A stretch of 64,000 bases of DNA, taken from NCBI RefSeq assembly GCF_020215645.1, contig NZ_CP084058.1, positions 1,116,001 to 1,180,000 of the forward strand. The letters are read 5' to 3'. This stretch comes from Nonomuraea gerenzanensis (GTDB taxonomy: Bacteria > Actinomycetota > Actinomycetes > Streptosporangiales > Streptosporangiaceae). The first letter of the stretch is position 1. The number at the start of each line of letters is the position of its first letter. The notes below the pieces were generated by a model that made no database searches, was not told where the DNA came from, and saw only the letters and a program-made list of their open reading frames with translations. The translations under genes were made by a program, and so were the position numbers. Below are positions 1 through 8,119 of the stretch, piece by piece.

Positions 1-2
1 GC

Positions 3-206
3 GCGGGCTCCCGCCTGATCCCGACGCGGGCCAACGGCTGCCCGGCCTTCGGCCAGTACGACAGCGACGGGCAGCCGTTCGCCCTGGTCGTGCTGGAGGT
101 CTCCGGTGGGTTGATCGCGGGCGAGACCACGTATCTCGATCCCGGCTTGTTCCCGTTCTTCGGGCTGCCGATGAGTTTCGGGGCCGCGCTCCGTACTGAG
201 GGGTGA
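3..206 (+). CDS. ECF sigma factor, SigG/SigJ type with SnoaL-like tail (C-terminal part)
   Basis: The left edge cuts this gene; about 67 C-terminal codons remain, reading from base 3 to the TGA at 204-206. The peptide carries the pattern IPTRANGCPAFGQY followed by LVVLEVSGG and FPFFGLP. That matches the SnoaL-like (NTF2-fold) domain at the C-terminus of actinobacterial ECF sigma factors of the SigG/SigJ kind, which recruit RNA polymerase to stress promoters without a classical anti-sigma factor. It ends 10 bases before the GyrI-like gene, so the two are probably co-transcribed. The family call rests only on the tail, because the DNA-binding regions 2 and 4 lie outside the window. Confidence 0.7.
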   Translation, partial: AGSRLIPTRANGCPAFGQYDSDGQPFALVVLEVSGGLIAGETTYLDPGLFPFFGLPMSFGAALRTEG

Positions 207-216
207 AGGAGGAAAC

Positions 217-702
217 ATGCCACAGATCATCGAACTTCCCGAGCGCCCGTACGTCGGGGTGCGCCGCACCATCACCATGACCACCTTCGGGCTGGTCGCG
301 GACCGCATCGGGGAGATCATCGGCTGGCTGGCCGAACGCGGCACGTACCCGGCGGGGGCGCCGTTCCTGCGCTACGAGAGCATCGACCTGGCAGCCGACC
401 GGCTGGTGGTGCAGGCGGGGATCCCGGTGCCGGCGCCGGTGGAGGGCGAGGGCGACCGCTTCGCCGCCGTCCTGCCCGCCGGCCGCTACGCCACCGTCAC
501 CCACCACGGCCACCCCGACCAGCTCTTCGGCGCCATCGAGGCGCTGCTGCAGTGGGGCAAGGAGCAGGGGCTGACGTGGGACATGGCGGAGCGGGACGGG
601 GCCGAGCACTGGGGGTGCCGCCTGGAGCTGTTCCAGACGGACCCGCGGGTGGAGCCTGACCTGCACAAGTGGGACACCGAGCTGCAGTTCCGCCTGGCCT
701 GA
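217..702 (+). CDS. GyrI-like small-molecule-binding (effector-binding) protein
   Basis: A 161-residue stand-alone GyrI/AraC effector-binding domain with no DNA-binding region. The beta-strand pattern RPYVGVRRTITM near the N-terminus, the central FLRYESI segment and the GRYATVTHHGHPDQL segment are typical of this fold, which binds cationic or hydrophobic small molecules. A strong AAGGAGG-type ribosome site lies 5 bases before the ATG. It follows an ECF sigma factor tail by 10 bases. Pairing of an NTF2-tailed sigma factor with an effector-binding protein suggests a small stress-response unit; that link is inference. Confidence 0.85.
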   Translation: MPQIIELPERPYVGVRRTITMTTFGLVADRIGEIIGWLAERGTYPAGAPFLRYESIDLAADRLVVQAGIPVPAPVEGEGDRFAAVLPAGRYATVTHHGHPDQLFGAIEALLQWGKEQGLTWDMAERDGAEHWGCRLELFQTDPRVEPDLHKWDTELQFRLA

Positions 703-729
703 CGGAGGGCTCTGGCGCTGGGCGGCGGC

Positions 730-950
730 TCAGCGCCAGAGGTCCAGGAGGTGGTCGGGGGTGATGGGGGTGACACCGGTGACGTGCCGGCCGCTGGCGG
801 GCGACGGAGCCGACGAAGGTGATCTTCTTGGCGCCGGGCGGTCGGCGCCGACCAGGTCGATCTCGGGGTGGTTGGTGCGGGTCCAGCAGCCGCCGATCGC
901 GCCGGTGTCGTCGGGCAGGCGGCGGGCCGGGAGGGCCTGGTCTCACGAAT
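730..950 (-). pseudogene. Decayed C-terminal fragment of a DUF234-type ATP-binding protein
   Basis: On the minus strand the sequence reads GAIGGCWTRTNHPEIDLVGADR in one frame, then AKKITFVGSVA in a second frame, then TPITPDHLLDLWR and a stop at 730-732 in a third. Together they resemble the nuclease-like C-terminus (DUF234) of prokaryotic AAA ATPases of the archaeal-ATPase family. At least two frame changes and loss of the whole N-terminus make it non-functional. This accounts for most of the roughly 300 bases between the GyrI-like gene and the phosphomutase. The family assignment comes from memory of the conserved WTR..EIDLVGAD and KITFVGS motifs. Confidence 0.55.
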
Positions 951-1001
951 GAGACCACCGGCTGTGGTGGCACCACGTCCGGGCGTCTCGCGACGCGCAC
1001 A

Positions 1002-2660
1002 TCACAGACCCAGGCGGGCGCCCACATCGGACTTCAAGGCGGCCAGCCGCTCCTCAGCCACCGCCCTGGCCGCCGCGGGCGTGCCCGTGACCGGGACGAC
1101 CACCTCCAGGTAACACTTCAGCTTGGGCTCGGTGCCCGACGGGCGCACCACCACGCGGGCGTCGTCCGCCAGCCGGTACCGCAGGCCGTCGGTGGGCGGC
1201 AGGCCGCCGTCGCCGCGCGCCAGGTCGTCCACCCGCTCCACCGCCAGGCCGCCCAAGGCCGGGGTGCGGTCGGCGCGCAGGCGGGTCATGGCGGCGGTGA
1301 TCAGCGCGAGGTCGGCCACGCGGAACGACAGCTGGGCCGTCGCGTGCAGGCCGTAGCGGCGGGCCTGGTCGTCGAGGAGGTCCAGGAGCGTGCGGCCGTC
1401 GCGCTTGGCCGTCGCCGCGATGGCCGCCACCGTCAGGGCCGCGCCGATGCCGTCCTTGTCCCTGACCGGGAGGCCGCCGTCGGCGCCGATGCTGTAGCCG
1501 AGGGCCTCCTCGTAGCCGAAGACCAGGCCGGGGCCGGCCTTGATGATCCACTTGAAGCCGGTGAGCGTCTCGCCGTACCGGACGCCGTGCCGGTGGGCGA
1601 TCTTGCCGAGGAGGGAGGAGGAGACGATGGTGGTGGCCACCATGCGGTCGCCGCTGGTGTGCGTGATGACGTGCTCGGCCAGCAGGCCGCCGACCTCGTC
1701 GCCGGTCAGCATGCGGACGCCGCCCCCCGGCAGCGGGACGCCCACCGCGCATCTGTCGGCGTCGGGGTCGTTGGCCAGCACCAGGTCGGCGTCCAGCTTG
1801 GCGGCCAGGGCGACCGCCAGGTCCATGGCGCCCGGCTCCTCCGGGTTGGGGAAGGCCACCGTGGGGAAGTCGGGGTCGGGGTTGCGCTGCTCCTCGACCG
1901 CCATCGGGCACTCGAAGCCGGCGCGCAGGAAGGCGTCGGTGAGGGTGGCCGCGCCGACCCCGTGCAGCGGGGTGTAGGCCACGCGCAGGTCGCGGGCGTC
2001 GCCGAGGGGCAGGGCGGTCACGGCGGCGAGGTAGTCGTCGACGATGCCCTCGCCCAGCTCGGTCAGCGTGCCGGGGCCGTGCAGCGGCAGCTCGTCCACC
2101 CGGCCCACGGCGTCGATGGCGGCCGAGATCTCGCCGTCGATCGGCGGCGTGATCTGGGAGCCGTCGCCCCAGTAGACCTTGTAGCCGTTGTCGCGCGGCG
2201 GGTTGTGGCTGGCGGTGACCGTCACGCCGGCGTCGGCGTCGAGGTGGCGGACGGCGAAGGCCAGCACCGGCGTGGGCAGCGGCTGCGGCAGCAGCGAGGC
2301 GTGCAGGCCCGCGCCCGTCAGCACGGCGGCCGTGTCGCGGGCGAACACGTCGGACTTGTGCCGGGCGTCGTAGCCGATGACCACGTGCTTGCCCGGGCCG
2401 AGCACGGCGGCCAGGCCGGCGGCGGCGCGCATGACGGTGACGCGGTTCATCCGGTTGGGGCCGGCGCCCAGCTCGCCGCGCAGGCCCGCCGTGCCGAACT
2501 CCAGCTTCGCGCCGAAGCGGTCCTCCAGTGCGGCCAGGTCCGCGGCGTCGATCAGCGCCGACAGCTCGGCGCGGGTGTCGGGGTCGGGGTCCTGCGCCAG
2601 CCACGCGCGCGCGGCCTCCAGGAGGACCTCCGCGGCCGGTTCGTCGCCGACGCCGCTCAC
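1002..2660 (-). CDS. pmmB: Phosphosugar mutase (phosphomannomutase/phosphoglucomutase)
   Basis: A 552-residue alpha-D-phosphohexomutase that interconverts hexose-1- and hexose-6-phosphates (or pentose phosphates) in the cytoplasm. The active-site serine is Ser151 in TASHNPPRDNGYKVY. The Mg-binding loop DPDADR is near residue 300, the sugar-specificity loop is GYEEALGYSIG, and the phosphate-binding loop RPSGTEPKLKCYLEV is near the C-terminus. The GTG start overlaps the stop of the upstream nucleoside phosphorylase by 4 bases (GTGA). Coupling to a purine nucleoside phosphorylase suggests a role in ribose- or deoxyribose-1-phosphate salvage. The gene pair matches mycobacterial deoD-pmmB; true substrate preference cannot be read from sequence. 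Confidence 0.93.
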   Translation of the reverse strand: MSGVGDEPAAEVLLEAARAWLAQDPDPDTRAELSALIDAADLAALEDRFGAKLEFGTAGLRGELGAGPNRMNRVTVMRAAAGLAAVLGPGKHVVIGYDARHKSDVFARDTAAVLTGAGLHASLLPQPLPTPVLAFAVRHLDADAGVTVTASHNPPRDNGYKVYWGDGSQITPPIDGEISAAIDAVGRVDELPLHGPGTLTELGEGIVDDYLAAVTALPLGDARDLRVAYTPLHGVGAATLTDAFLRAGFECPMAVEEQRNPDPDFPTVAFPNPEEPGAMDLAVALAAKLDADLVLANDPDADRCAVGVPLPGGGVRMLTGDEVGGLLAEHVITHTSGDRMVATTIVSSSLLGKIAHRHGVRYGETLTGFKWIIKAGPGLVFGYEEALGYSIGADGGLPVRDKDGIGAALTVAAIAATAKRDGRTLLDLLDDQARRYGLHATAQLSFRVADLALITAAMTRLRADRTPALGGLAVERVDDLARGDGGLPPTDGLRYRLADDARVVVRPSGTEPKLKCYLEVVVPVTGTPAAARAVAEERLAALKSDVGARLGL

Positions 2661-3460
2661 AGCCGGTCCACCACCTTGGCCAGCAGCACGCCCATGCGGG
2701 CGGCCGTGGCGCGGCCCACCTCCAGGACCTCCTCGTGGTTGAGCGGCTCGCCCGACAGGCCCGCCCCCGGGTTGGTCACCAGTGAGATGCCGAGCACCTC
2801 CAGCCCCGCCTCGCGGGCCGCGATGGACTCCAGCACGGTGGACATGCCGACCAGGTCGCCGCCCAGCGTGCGCAGCATGCGGATCTCGGCCGGCGTCTCG
2901 TAGGTGGGGCCGCGGAAGGCCACGTAGACGCCCTCGGCCAGGGCCGGGTCGATCTCGCGGACCAGCGTGCGCAGGCGCCGCGAGTAGACCTCGGTGAGGT
3001 CGATGAACGTGGTGCCGGTGATCGGGTTGGCCCCGGTCAGGTTGATGTGGTCGCTGATCAGGACCGGGTCGCCGACGCTCTGCGTCTCGGGCCGCAGGCC
3101 GCCGGCCGCGTTGGTGAGCACGAGCGTGCGCACACCGGCCGCCGCCGCGGTGCGTACGCCGTGCACGACCGCGTCCACCCCGAGCCCTTCGTACAGATGG
3201 GTGCGCCCGAGGAGGATCAGCGCGTGCCGCCCGGCGGAGGTGCGGACGACGCGGATCTTGCCGCCGTGGCCCGCGACGGCGGGCGCGCGGAAACCGGGCA
3301 GGTCGGTGAACGGGATCTCCCGCACCGTCTCACCGATCGCGTCGGCGGCGGGCACCCACCCCGACCCCATGACGAGGGCCACATCGAAGGTGTCGAGGCC
3401 CGCGGCGCTGCGCAGCGCCGCGGCGGCCTCACTGGCCAGGGTGTACGCGTCTTTGCTCAC
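2657..3460 (-). CDS. deoD: Purine-nucleoside phosphorylase (trimeric type)
   Basis: A 267-residue type-I (trimeric) purine nucleoside phosphorylase. It splits inosine, guanosine or their deoxy forms with phosphate to give base plus (deoxy)ribose-1-phosphate. Visible motifs are the phosphate loop VMGSGW, the segment AGHGGKIR, GRTHLYEGLGVDAVVHGVR, LTNAAGGL, the purine-pocket MSTVLESIAAREAG and VTNPGAG. GTG start; its last bases overlap the mutase start. It lies 2 bases upstream of the end of the M20 peptidase gene on the same strand, so Lrp regulator, peptidase, phosphorylase and mutase may form one transcript. The gene is also called punA in mycobacteria. Confidence 0.95.
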   Translation of the reverse strand: MSKDAYTLASEAAAALRSAAGLDTFDVALVMGSGWVPAADAIGETVREIPFTDLPGFRAPAVAGHGGKIRVVRTSAGRHALILLGRTHLYEGLGVDAVVHGVRTAAAAGVRTLVLTNAAGGLRPETQSVGDPVLISDHINLTGANPITGTTFIDLTEVYSRRLRTLVREIDPALAEGVYVAFRGPTYETPAEIRMLRTLGGDLVGMSTVLESIAAREAGLEVLGISLVTNPGAGLSGEPLNHEEVLEVGRATAARMGVLLAKVVDRL

Positions 3461-3462
3461 CT

Positions 3463-4815
3463 TCAGTAGTTTAGGAGCAGCCTGTCCAGAACCCGCACCC
3501 CGAACTGCAGCGCGTCCACCGGCACCCGCTCGTCCACGCCGTGGAACATCGCGGCGAAGTCCATGTCGGCCGGCAGCCGCAGCGGCACGAACCCGAACCC
3601 GCGCACCCCCAGGTCGGCGAAGAACGTCTTGTTGTCGGTGCCACCGGACATGCAGTAGGGGATCGCCCGCGCCGCCGGGTCCTCCTCCTTCAGCGCCGCG
3701 ATCATCGACTCCACCAGCGCCCCGTCGAACGAGGTCTCCAGCGCGATGTCATGGTGGATGAACTCGCGCCGCACCTTCGGCCCGAGCAGCCCGTCGACGG
3801 TCTTGAAGAACTCCTCCTCGAACCCCGGCAGGAACCGCCCGTCCACCACGGCCGTGGCCTGGCCGGGGATGACGTTCGACTTGTAGCCGGCGCCGAGCTG
3901 CGTCGGGTTGGTGGTGTTGCGCAGGGTCGCGCCGACGAAGCGCACCAGCGGCCCGATCTGGTCGAGGATCGGCTGCGGGTCGTTCTCGTCGAACGGGATG
4001 CCGAACGCGTCGGCGACCTCGGTGAGGAAGCGGCGCACCGTCGGGGTGTAGGTGAGCGGCCAGTCGTGGCCGCCGATCCTGGCGACGGCCTTGGCGACCT
4101 CGGTGACGGCGTTGTCGTCGTTCAGCATCGAGCCGTGGCCGGCCGTGCCGTCGGCGATCAGCTTCATCCAGGCCAGGCCCTTCTGGGCCGTCTCGATGAG
4201 GTAGAGCCGCAGCGACGGGTCCACCTCCAGCGAGTAGCCGCCGACCTCGCTGATCGCCTCGGTCACGCCCTCGAACAGCTCGGGGTGGTGCGCCGTGAGG
4301 TACTTGGCGCCGTACACGCCGCCGGCCTCCTCGTCGGCCACCCAGGCGAAGACGAGGTCACGGCGCGGCCTGCGGCCCTCGCGCTTGATCTGGCGCAGCA
4401 CGGCCAGCATCATCGCGTCCATGTCCTTCATGTCCACGGCGCCGCGGCCCCAGATGTAGCCGTCGCGGATCTCGCCCCCGAACGGGTCCACCGACCAGTC
4501 GTCGGCGTTGGCCGGCACCACGTCCAGGTGGCCGTGCACGAGCAGGGCGGGCAGCGACGGGTCGGTGCCCTCGATGCGGGTGATCACGTTGCCGCGGCCC
4601 GGCTCGCTCTCGACGTACGTGGCCTCGATCCCGACCTCGGACAGCCGCGACATGACGACCTCGGCCGCGGCCCGCTCGCCGGGGCCGCTGCCGTCGCCGT
4701 AGTTGCTGCTGTCGACGCGGATCAGCTCCACGCACAGGTCGGCCACTTCCTTCTCGGCAGCGCTCGAAGCAGCGCTCGAAGCAGCGCTCGAAGCTGGGGT
4801 CGGAGCAGGGGTCAT
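3463..4815 (-). CDS. M20 family metallopeptidase (ArgE/DapE/aminoacylase-like)
   Basis: A 450-residue di-zinc amidohydrolase or peptidase of clan MH. The zinc-binding stretch LVHGHLDVVPANADDW is present, with the general-base glutamate in WVADEEAGG, GAVDMKDMDAMM, the dimerisation-domain histidine TAGHGSM, and CMSGGTDNKTF near the C-terminus. The open frame extends upstream, but the ATG at 4815 overlaps the Lrp gene's stop (ATGA) and follows its ribosome site, so it is the start. The N-terminus holds an SSAA repeat encoded by three 12-bp copies at 4757-4792. M20 members next to lpdA/deoD in mycobacteria are called amiA1/amiB1; substrate unknown. Confidence 0.92.
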   Translation of the reverse strand: MTPAPTPASSAASSAASSAAEKEVADLCVELIRVDSSNYGDGSGPGERAAAEVVMSRLSEVGIEATYVESEPGRGNVITRIEGTDPSLPALLVHGHLDVVPANADDWSVDPFGGEIRDGYIWGRGAVDMKDMDAMMLAVLRQIKREGRRPRRDLVFAWVADEEAGGVYGAKYLTAHHPELFEGVTEAISEVGGYSLEVDPSLRLYLIETAQKGLAWMKLIADGTAGHGSMLNDDNAVTEVAKAVARIGGHDWPLTYTPTVRRFLTEVADAFGIPFDENDPQPILDQIGPLVRFVGATLRNTTNPTQLGAGYKSNVIPGQATAVVDGRFLPGFEEEFFKTVDGLLGPKVRREFIHHDIALETSFDGALVESMIAALKEEDPAARAIPYCMSGGTDNKTFFADLGVRGFGFVPLRLPADMDFAAMFHGVDERVPVDALQFGVRVLDRLLLNY

Positions 4816-5807
4816 GGTGTTCTCTCCAGTGTGAGCAGTCCGGACTTGTGGAGGTGGCCGCGCTTGTAGGCGCGGGTGATGAGCGTGAGGTCGACGTCGG
4901 TGATCTCGTCGTACCGGCCGACGACGCCGGTCATGAAACGGTAGAGCGCCGCCTCGTGCGCCGCCACGACCTGCACGATGAGGGAGTGCGTGCCCGTTGT
5001 GGCGGCGCAGTAACGGACGCTGGGGTGTGCGGCCAGTTCCTGGCCGACCAGGTCGAGGCCGTGCGGGCGGACCTTCAGCCAGAGCATGGCCTCCACCTCC
5101 AGGCCGAGCAGCGCCGGCTCCACCTCGGCCCTGGGCAGCAGCAGCCGCCGCTCGATGAGCGAGGTGACGCGCCTGCGCGCGGTCGGCACCGAGATGTCGA
5201 GCCGCTCGGCGACGGCGGTGAACGCGATCCGGCCGTCGGCGGTGAGCAGGTCGGCGATCTCCTGCTCCAGGGGTGAGAGCCCCTCCTCGTCGGGCAGGCC
5301 GCCGACCGGCGGGTCCGGCCGCAGCTCGGCCACCTCCCCCTCGGTCAGGTACGGGGCGTGCCACTCGGCCACGGTCCTGAACGTGTGCAGCACGACCTGG
5401 GTCTGCGTCTGCAGCACGCCGTCGATGTCGGAGATCTGCGAGGACAGGATGCGGTGCAGGTCCTCCCTGGAGGGCGAGACCAGCTCGCAGCCGAGGTCGG
5501 CCGCCCCGGTGAGCGAGTAGACCGAGCGCGTGTCGGGCCGGTCGGCCAGCGCCTTGGCCACCTGCGCCGCCGTGCCGGGCCGCACCTGGACGTGCAGGTG
5601 GACCGGCCGCCCGTGCCCGGTACGCAGGTCGTCGTAGATGGCGGTGACGCGGACGACCCCGTCGGCGATCAGCCGCTGCAGCCGCCGGGCGACGGTGCGC
5701 TCGTGCTCGCCGACGGCCCGGCCGATCTCACCCCACGACGCGCGGGGGCTGACTTGCAGCGCGGCCACGAGCCGCTGGTCGAGAACGTCCACCTGCACCC
5801 GTCTCAT
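4812..5807 (-). CDS. Lrp/AsnC regulator with tandem HTH-RAM modules
   Basis: A 331-residue regulator containing two full Lrp units. The first HTH is DQRLVAALQVSPRASWGEIGRAVG followed by a ligand-binding (RAM) domain. The second HTH begins PLEQEIADLLTADGRIAF with VPTARRRVTSL, again followed by a RAM domain ending VDLTLITRAYKRG. Typical Lrp proteins are about half this length. I start at the ATG at 5807 because the longer frame to 5864 would run through the AT-rich operator. The stop overlaps the M20 peptidase start by 4 bases, and the gene is divergent from an MHS permease; it probably regulates both in response to an amino acid or dipeptide-like ligand (inference). Confidence 0.9.
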   Translation of the reverse strand: MRRVQVDVLDQRLVAALQVSPRASWGEIGRAVGEHERTVARRLQRLIADGVVRVTAIYDDLRTGHGRPVHLHVQVRPGTAAQVAKALADRPDTRSVYSLTGAADLGCELVSPSREDLHRILSSQISDIDGVLQTQTQVVLHTFRTVAEWHAPYLTEGEVAELRPDPPVGGLPDEEGLSPLEQEIADLLTADGRIAFTAVAERLDISVPTARRRVTSLIERRLLLPRAEVEPALLGLEVEAMLWLKVRPHGLDLVGQELAAHPSVRYCAATTGTHSLIVQVVAAHEAALYRFMTGVVGRYDEITDVDLTLITRAYKRGHLHKSGLLTLERTP

Positions 5808-5819
5808 TGTCGGGAAGTT

Positions 5820-5839
5820 AAATATTTCCAAGAATATTT
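5820..5839. promoter_or_regulatory. AT-rich palindromic operator between Lrp regulator and MHS permease
   Basis: AAATATT (5820-5826) and AATATTT (5833-5839) form a perfect 7-bp inverted repeat with a 6-base spacer. It is the only strongly AT-rich patch in the region and sits between the divergent starts at 5807 and 5903. Spacing and symmetry fit an Lrp-type autoregulatory operator, which is inference from position. Confidence 0.6.
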
Positions 5840-5902
5840 GACTGTTTCGGTCGCCCGAATGCACAGTAGGCCATCACCGCACTTGTCAGCAAAGGAGCCC
5901 AC

Positions 5903-7207
5903 GTGGCGACCTCCCCCCTGGCTCAATCACCACTCGGCATCCCGAAGAGCCGCGTCCGTCAGCTCATGGCGGCCAGCATCGGCAACGTCGTGGAGTGGTA
6001 CGACTGGTACGCCTACACCTTCCTCGCTGTCTACTTCTCCGAGCAGGTCTTCCCGAAGGGCTCTGCCAACAGCCTGGTACCGCTGCTGAGCTCGTTCGCC
6101 GTCTTCGCGGTCGGCTTCTTCATGCGCCCGCTCGGCGGCCTGCTCGTCGGCGCCTTCGCCGACCGGTACGGCCGCAAGAACGCGATGACGTTCACGATCG
6201 TGCTGATGGGCGCCGGCTCCCTGCTCGTCGGCCTGACCCCGACCTACGCGGCCGTCGGCCTGCTGGCGCCGATCATCCTCACCCTGGCCAGGCTCATCCA
6301 GGGCCTGTCGGTGGGCGGTGAGTTCGCCGCCGCGACCACGTTCCTGGTGGAGTCGGCCCCGCCCGGCCGCCGCGGCCTGTTCTCCAGTTTCCAGTACGTC
6401 AGCACCACCATCGGCCAGCTCATCGCCTCCGGCCTGGCCGCACTGCTGGCCACCAGCCTCGTCGAGGCCGACATGAGCTCCTGGGGCTGGCGCGTCCCGT
6501 TCTTCGTGGGCGCCGTGCTCAGCCTCGTCGGCCTGTGGATCCGCAAGGGCGCCGACGAGACCTCGGCCGTGGCGGAGGAGATCAGGCGCGGCGAGGCCGA
6601 GCGGCCCAAGCTGTTCGACTTCCTCAAGCACTACCCGAGGTCGGCGGCCACGATCGTGGGCATCACGATCGCCGGCACCGTCGCGTACTACACGTGGACC
6701 AGCTTCCTGCCCACCTACGCGCAGATCACCGTGGGCTTCGACAAGGCCGACTCGCTGCAGATCGGCACGATCTCGCTGGTCTTCTTCATGATCCTGCAGC
6801 CGCTGCTCGGCATGTTGTCGGACCGGGTGGGGCGCAAGCCGATGCTGATCACGTTCGGCCTCGGGTTCCTCATCCTGCCCGTGCCGCTGCTCGGCCTGCT
6901 CACCGACTCCTACGCCAGCCTGCTGATCGTGCAGCTCGTCGGCATGGTCTTCCTCGGCTGCTTCACCTCGATCTCGGCCGCGGTGAACTCCGAGCTGTTC
7001 CCCACCCGGGTGCGGGCGGCGGGGGCCGGGTTCCCGTACTCGCTGACCGTGGCCCTCTTCGGCGGCACCGCGCCGCTGATCGGCACCGCGCTGCAGGAGG
7101 CGGAGAACCCCGGGCTCTTCCCGTGGTACATGTCGGCGCTGGCGCTGGTCTCGACGCTGGTCTACCTGTTCGTCCTGAAGGAGACCAAGGACCAGCCGCT
7201 GCGCTAG
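5903..7207 (+). CDS. MFS transporter, metabolite:H+ symporter (MHS) family
   Basis: A 434-residue, 12-helix permease of the ProP/KgtP/ShiA group that imports organic acids, betaines or related solutes with protons. The N-terminus has the group signature ASIGNVVEWYDWYAYTF. Loop 2-3 reads GAFADRYGRKNAM and loop 8-9 reads LSDRVGRKP, both MFS signatures; ARLIQGLSVGGEFAAATTFLVE marks helix 4. GTG start with AAAGGAG 5 bases upstream. It is divergent from the double Lrp regulator and the M20 peptidase, so the likely cargo is an amino-acid derivative or a product of that peptidase (inference). Confidence 0.9.
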   Translation: MATSPLAQSPLGIPKSRVRQLMAASIGNVVEWYDWYAYTFLAVYFSEQVFPKGSANSLVPLLSSFAVFAVGFFMRPLGGLLVGAFADRYGRKNAMTFTIVLMGAGSLLVGLTPTYAAVGLLAPIILTLARLIQGLSVGGEFAAATTFLVESAPPGRRGLFSSFQYVSTTIGQLIASGLAALLATSLVEADMSSWGWRVPFFVGAVLSLVGLWIRKGADETSAVAEEIRRGEAERPKLFDFLKHYPRSAATIVGITIAGTVAYYTWTSFLPTYAQITVGFDKADSLQIGTISLVFFMILQPLLGMLSDRVGRKPMLITFGLGFLILPVPLLGLLTDSYASLLIVQLVGMVFLGCFTSISAAVNSELFPTRVRAAGAGFPYSLTVALFGGTAPLIGTALQEAENPGLFPWYMSALALVSTLVYLFVLKETKDQPLR

Positions 7208-7213
7208 CTCCGC

Positions 7214-7738
7214 TCAGCCGCCGAACGAGTTGCAGGGGCGCTCCCGCAGCTCCTTGACGTAGTCGTCGGGGGCGCCCGCGCGCTCGGCCGCCTCGGCCAG
7301 GCTGCCCAGGTAGCGGGCCGAGGGCAGGCCGCCCTCGTAGCCGTCGAGCACGTAGAACCAGGCCACGACCTCGCCCTCCAGGGTCTGCACCCGCAGCCGC
7401 ACCTTGTGGTAGGCGCCGCGCACCGCGCCCTCCCACTGGTCGAGCGAGGTCTCCTCCCAGTCGGGCACGTCGTAGAGCACCACGAACACGTGCTCGTCGG
7501 GATCCTCGACGATCGTGGCGACCGCGCCCTCCCAGGCGAGGTCCATGCCGCCGAACGTCAGGCGCCAGCCCGGCAGCCATCCCACGCCCCAGATCGGTGA
7601 GTGGGGGGCGCGCATCGCCATCTGCTCGGGGTCCATGTTGGTGCCGTACGCGCCGTACAGTCTGAGATCACTCGGCTTGCCCGAACGGTCCGAAGCCCAC
7701 GCCACGATCCACCCCTCCCGCCGGGTGCCACTCGTCAT
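7214..7738 (-). CDS. Gamma-glutamylcyclotransferase-like (AIG2) protein
   Basis: A 174-residue protein with the fold signature LYGAYGTNMDPEQM near residue 25 and VLYDVPDWEE, followed by VVAWFYVLDGYEGGLPS. These match the BtrG/GGCT-like family (YGSN-type glycine loop), whose members cleave gamma-glutamyl amides to 5-oxoproline. It is convergent with the MHS permease 6 bases away. An in-frame ATG at 7786 would add 16 residues of poor composition; I prefer 7738. A protein of this family sits beside lpdA in mycobacteria (Rv3304, from memory), supporting an orthologous block. Substrate not known. Confidence 0.8.
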   Translation of the reverse strand: MTSGTRREGWIVAWASDRSGKPSDLRLYGAYGTNMDPEQMAMRAPHSPIWGVGWLPGWRLTFGGMDLAWEGAVATIVEDPDEHVFVVLYDVPDWEETSLDQWEGAVRGAYHKVRLRVQTLEGEVVAWFYVLDGYEGGLPSARYLGSLAEAAERAGAPDDYVKELRERPCNSFGG

Positions 7739-7742
7739 CCAG

Positions 7743-8095
7743 CTACCCGCGCCATCCTGCCACGCCTGGGGGCCCCGCCGTTCCATCGCATCGGGCGGCG
7801 GGGCGTCGTGTCAGCTCCAGGAGCACCCGCGCGGGATCGAAGGCGGGGCGCCGGCCGTGTGCGCCGGTGGCACGCCTGGTACGGATCGACTGGAACGCCT
7901 GTCTGATCATGCGGCGCCGCTGGGTCCGGCGCGCGGGGTCGTGGCCGTCCGCCGCGATGTTCCCGTCTGTCAGCACGGCGGTTTCGGTGATCTCGATCAG
8001 GTTGTCCCGGGAGGTGCGCGCCTCGATCCCGGCCCGTACCCTGGCGACCTCAGCGACCAGCGCGCCGAGCAGTACGGCCCCGTTGTCGCTTCGTC
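7743..8095 (-). other. Weak minus-strand reading frame, possible gene remnant
   Basis: Between the cyclotransferase-like gene and the LpdA-like gene lie about 380 bases without a clear gene. The minus strand keeps an open frame with good GC third-position bias from about 8095 to a stop at 7743, including LLGALVAEVARVRAGI and DNLIEITETAVLTDG. It has no ATG, GTG or ribosome site upstream, and a start at 7976 would give only 77 residues. It reads across the start of the neighbouring gene. I do not recognise it; it may be a 5'-truncated remnant or may be spurious. Confidence 0.25.
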
Positions 8096-8119
8096 TGGCA
8101 GGTGCGGGAGAATGGACAC

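Noticed and set aside
819..2903. 694-codon plus-strand open frame
   Set aside because: Lies antisense to the phosphomutase and phosphorylase genes; repetitive Gly/Arg/Ala/Val composition typical of shadow frames in high-GC DNA.
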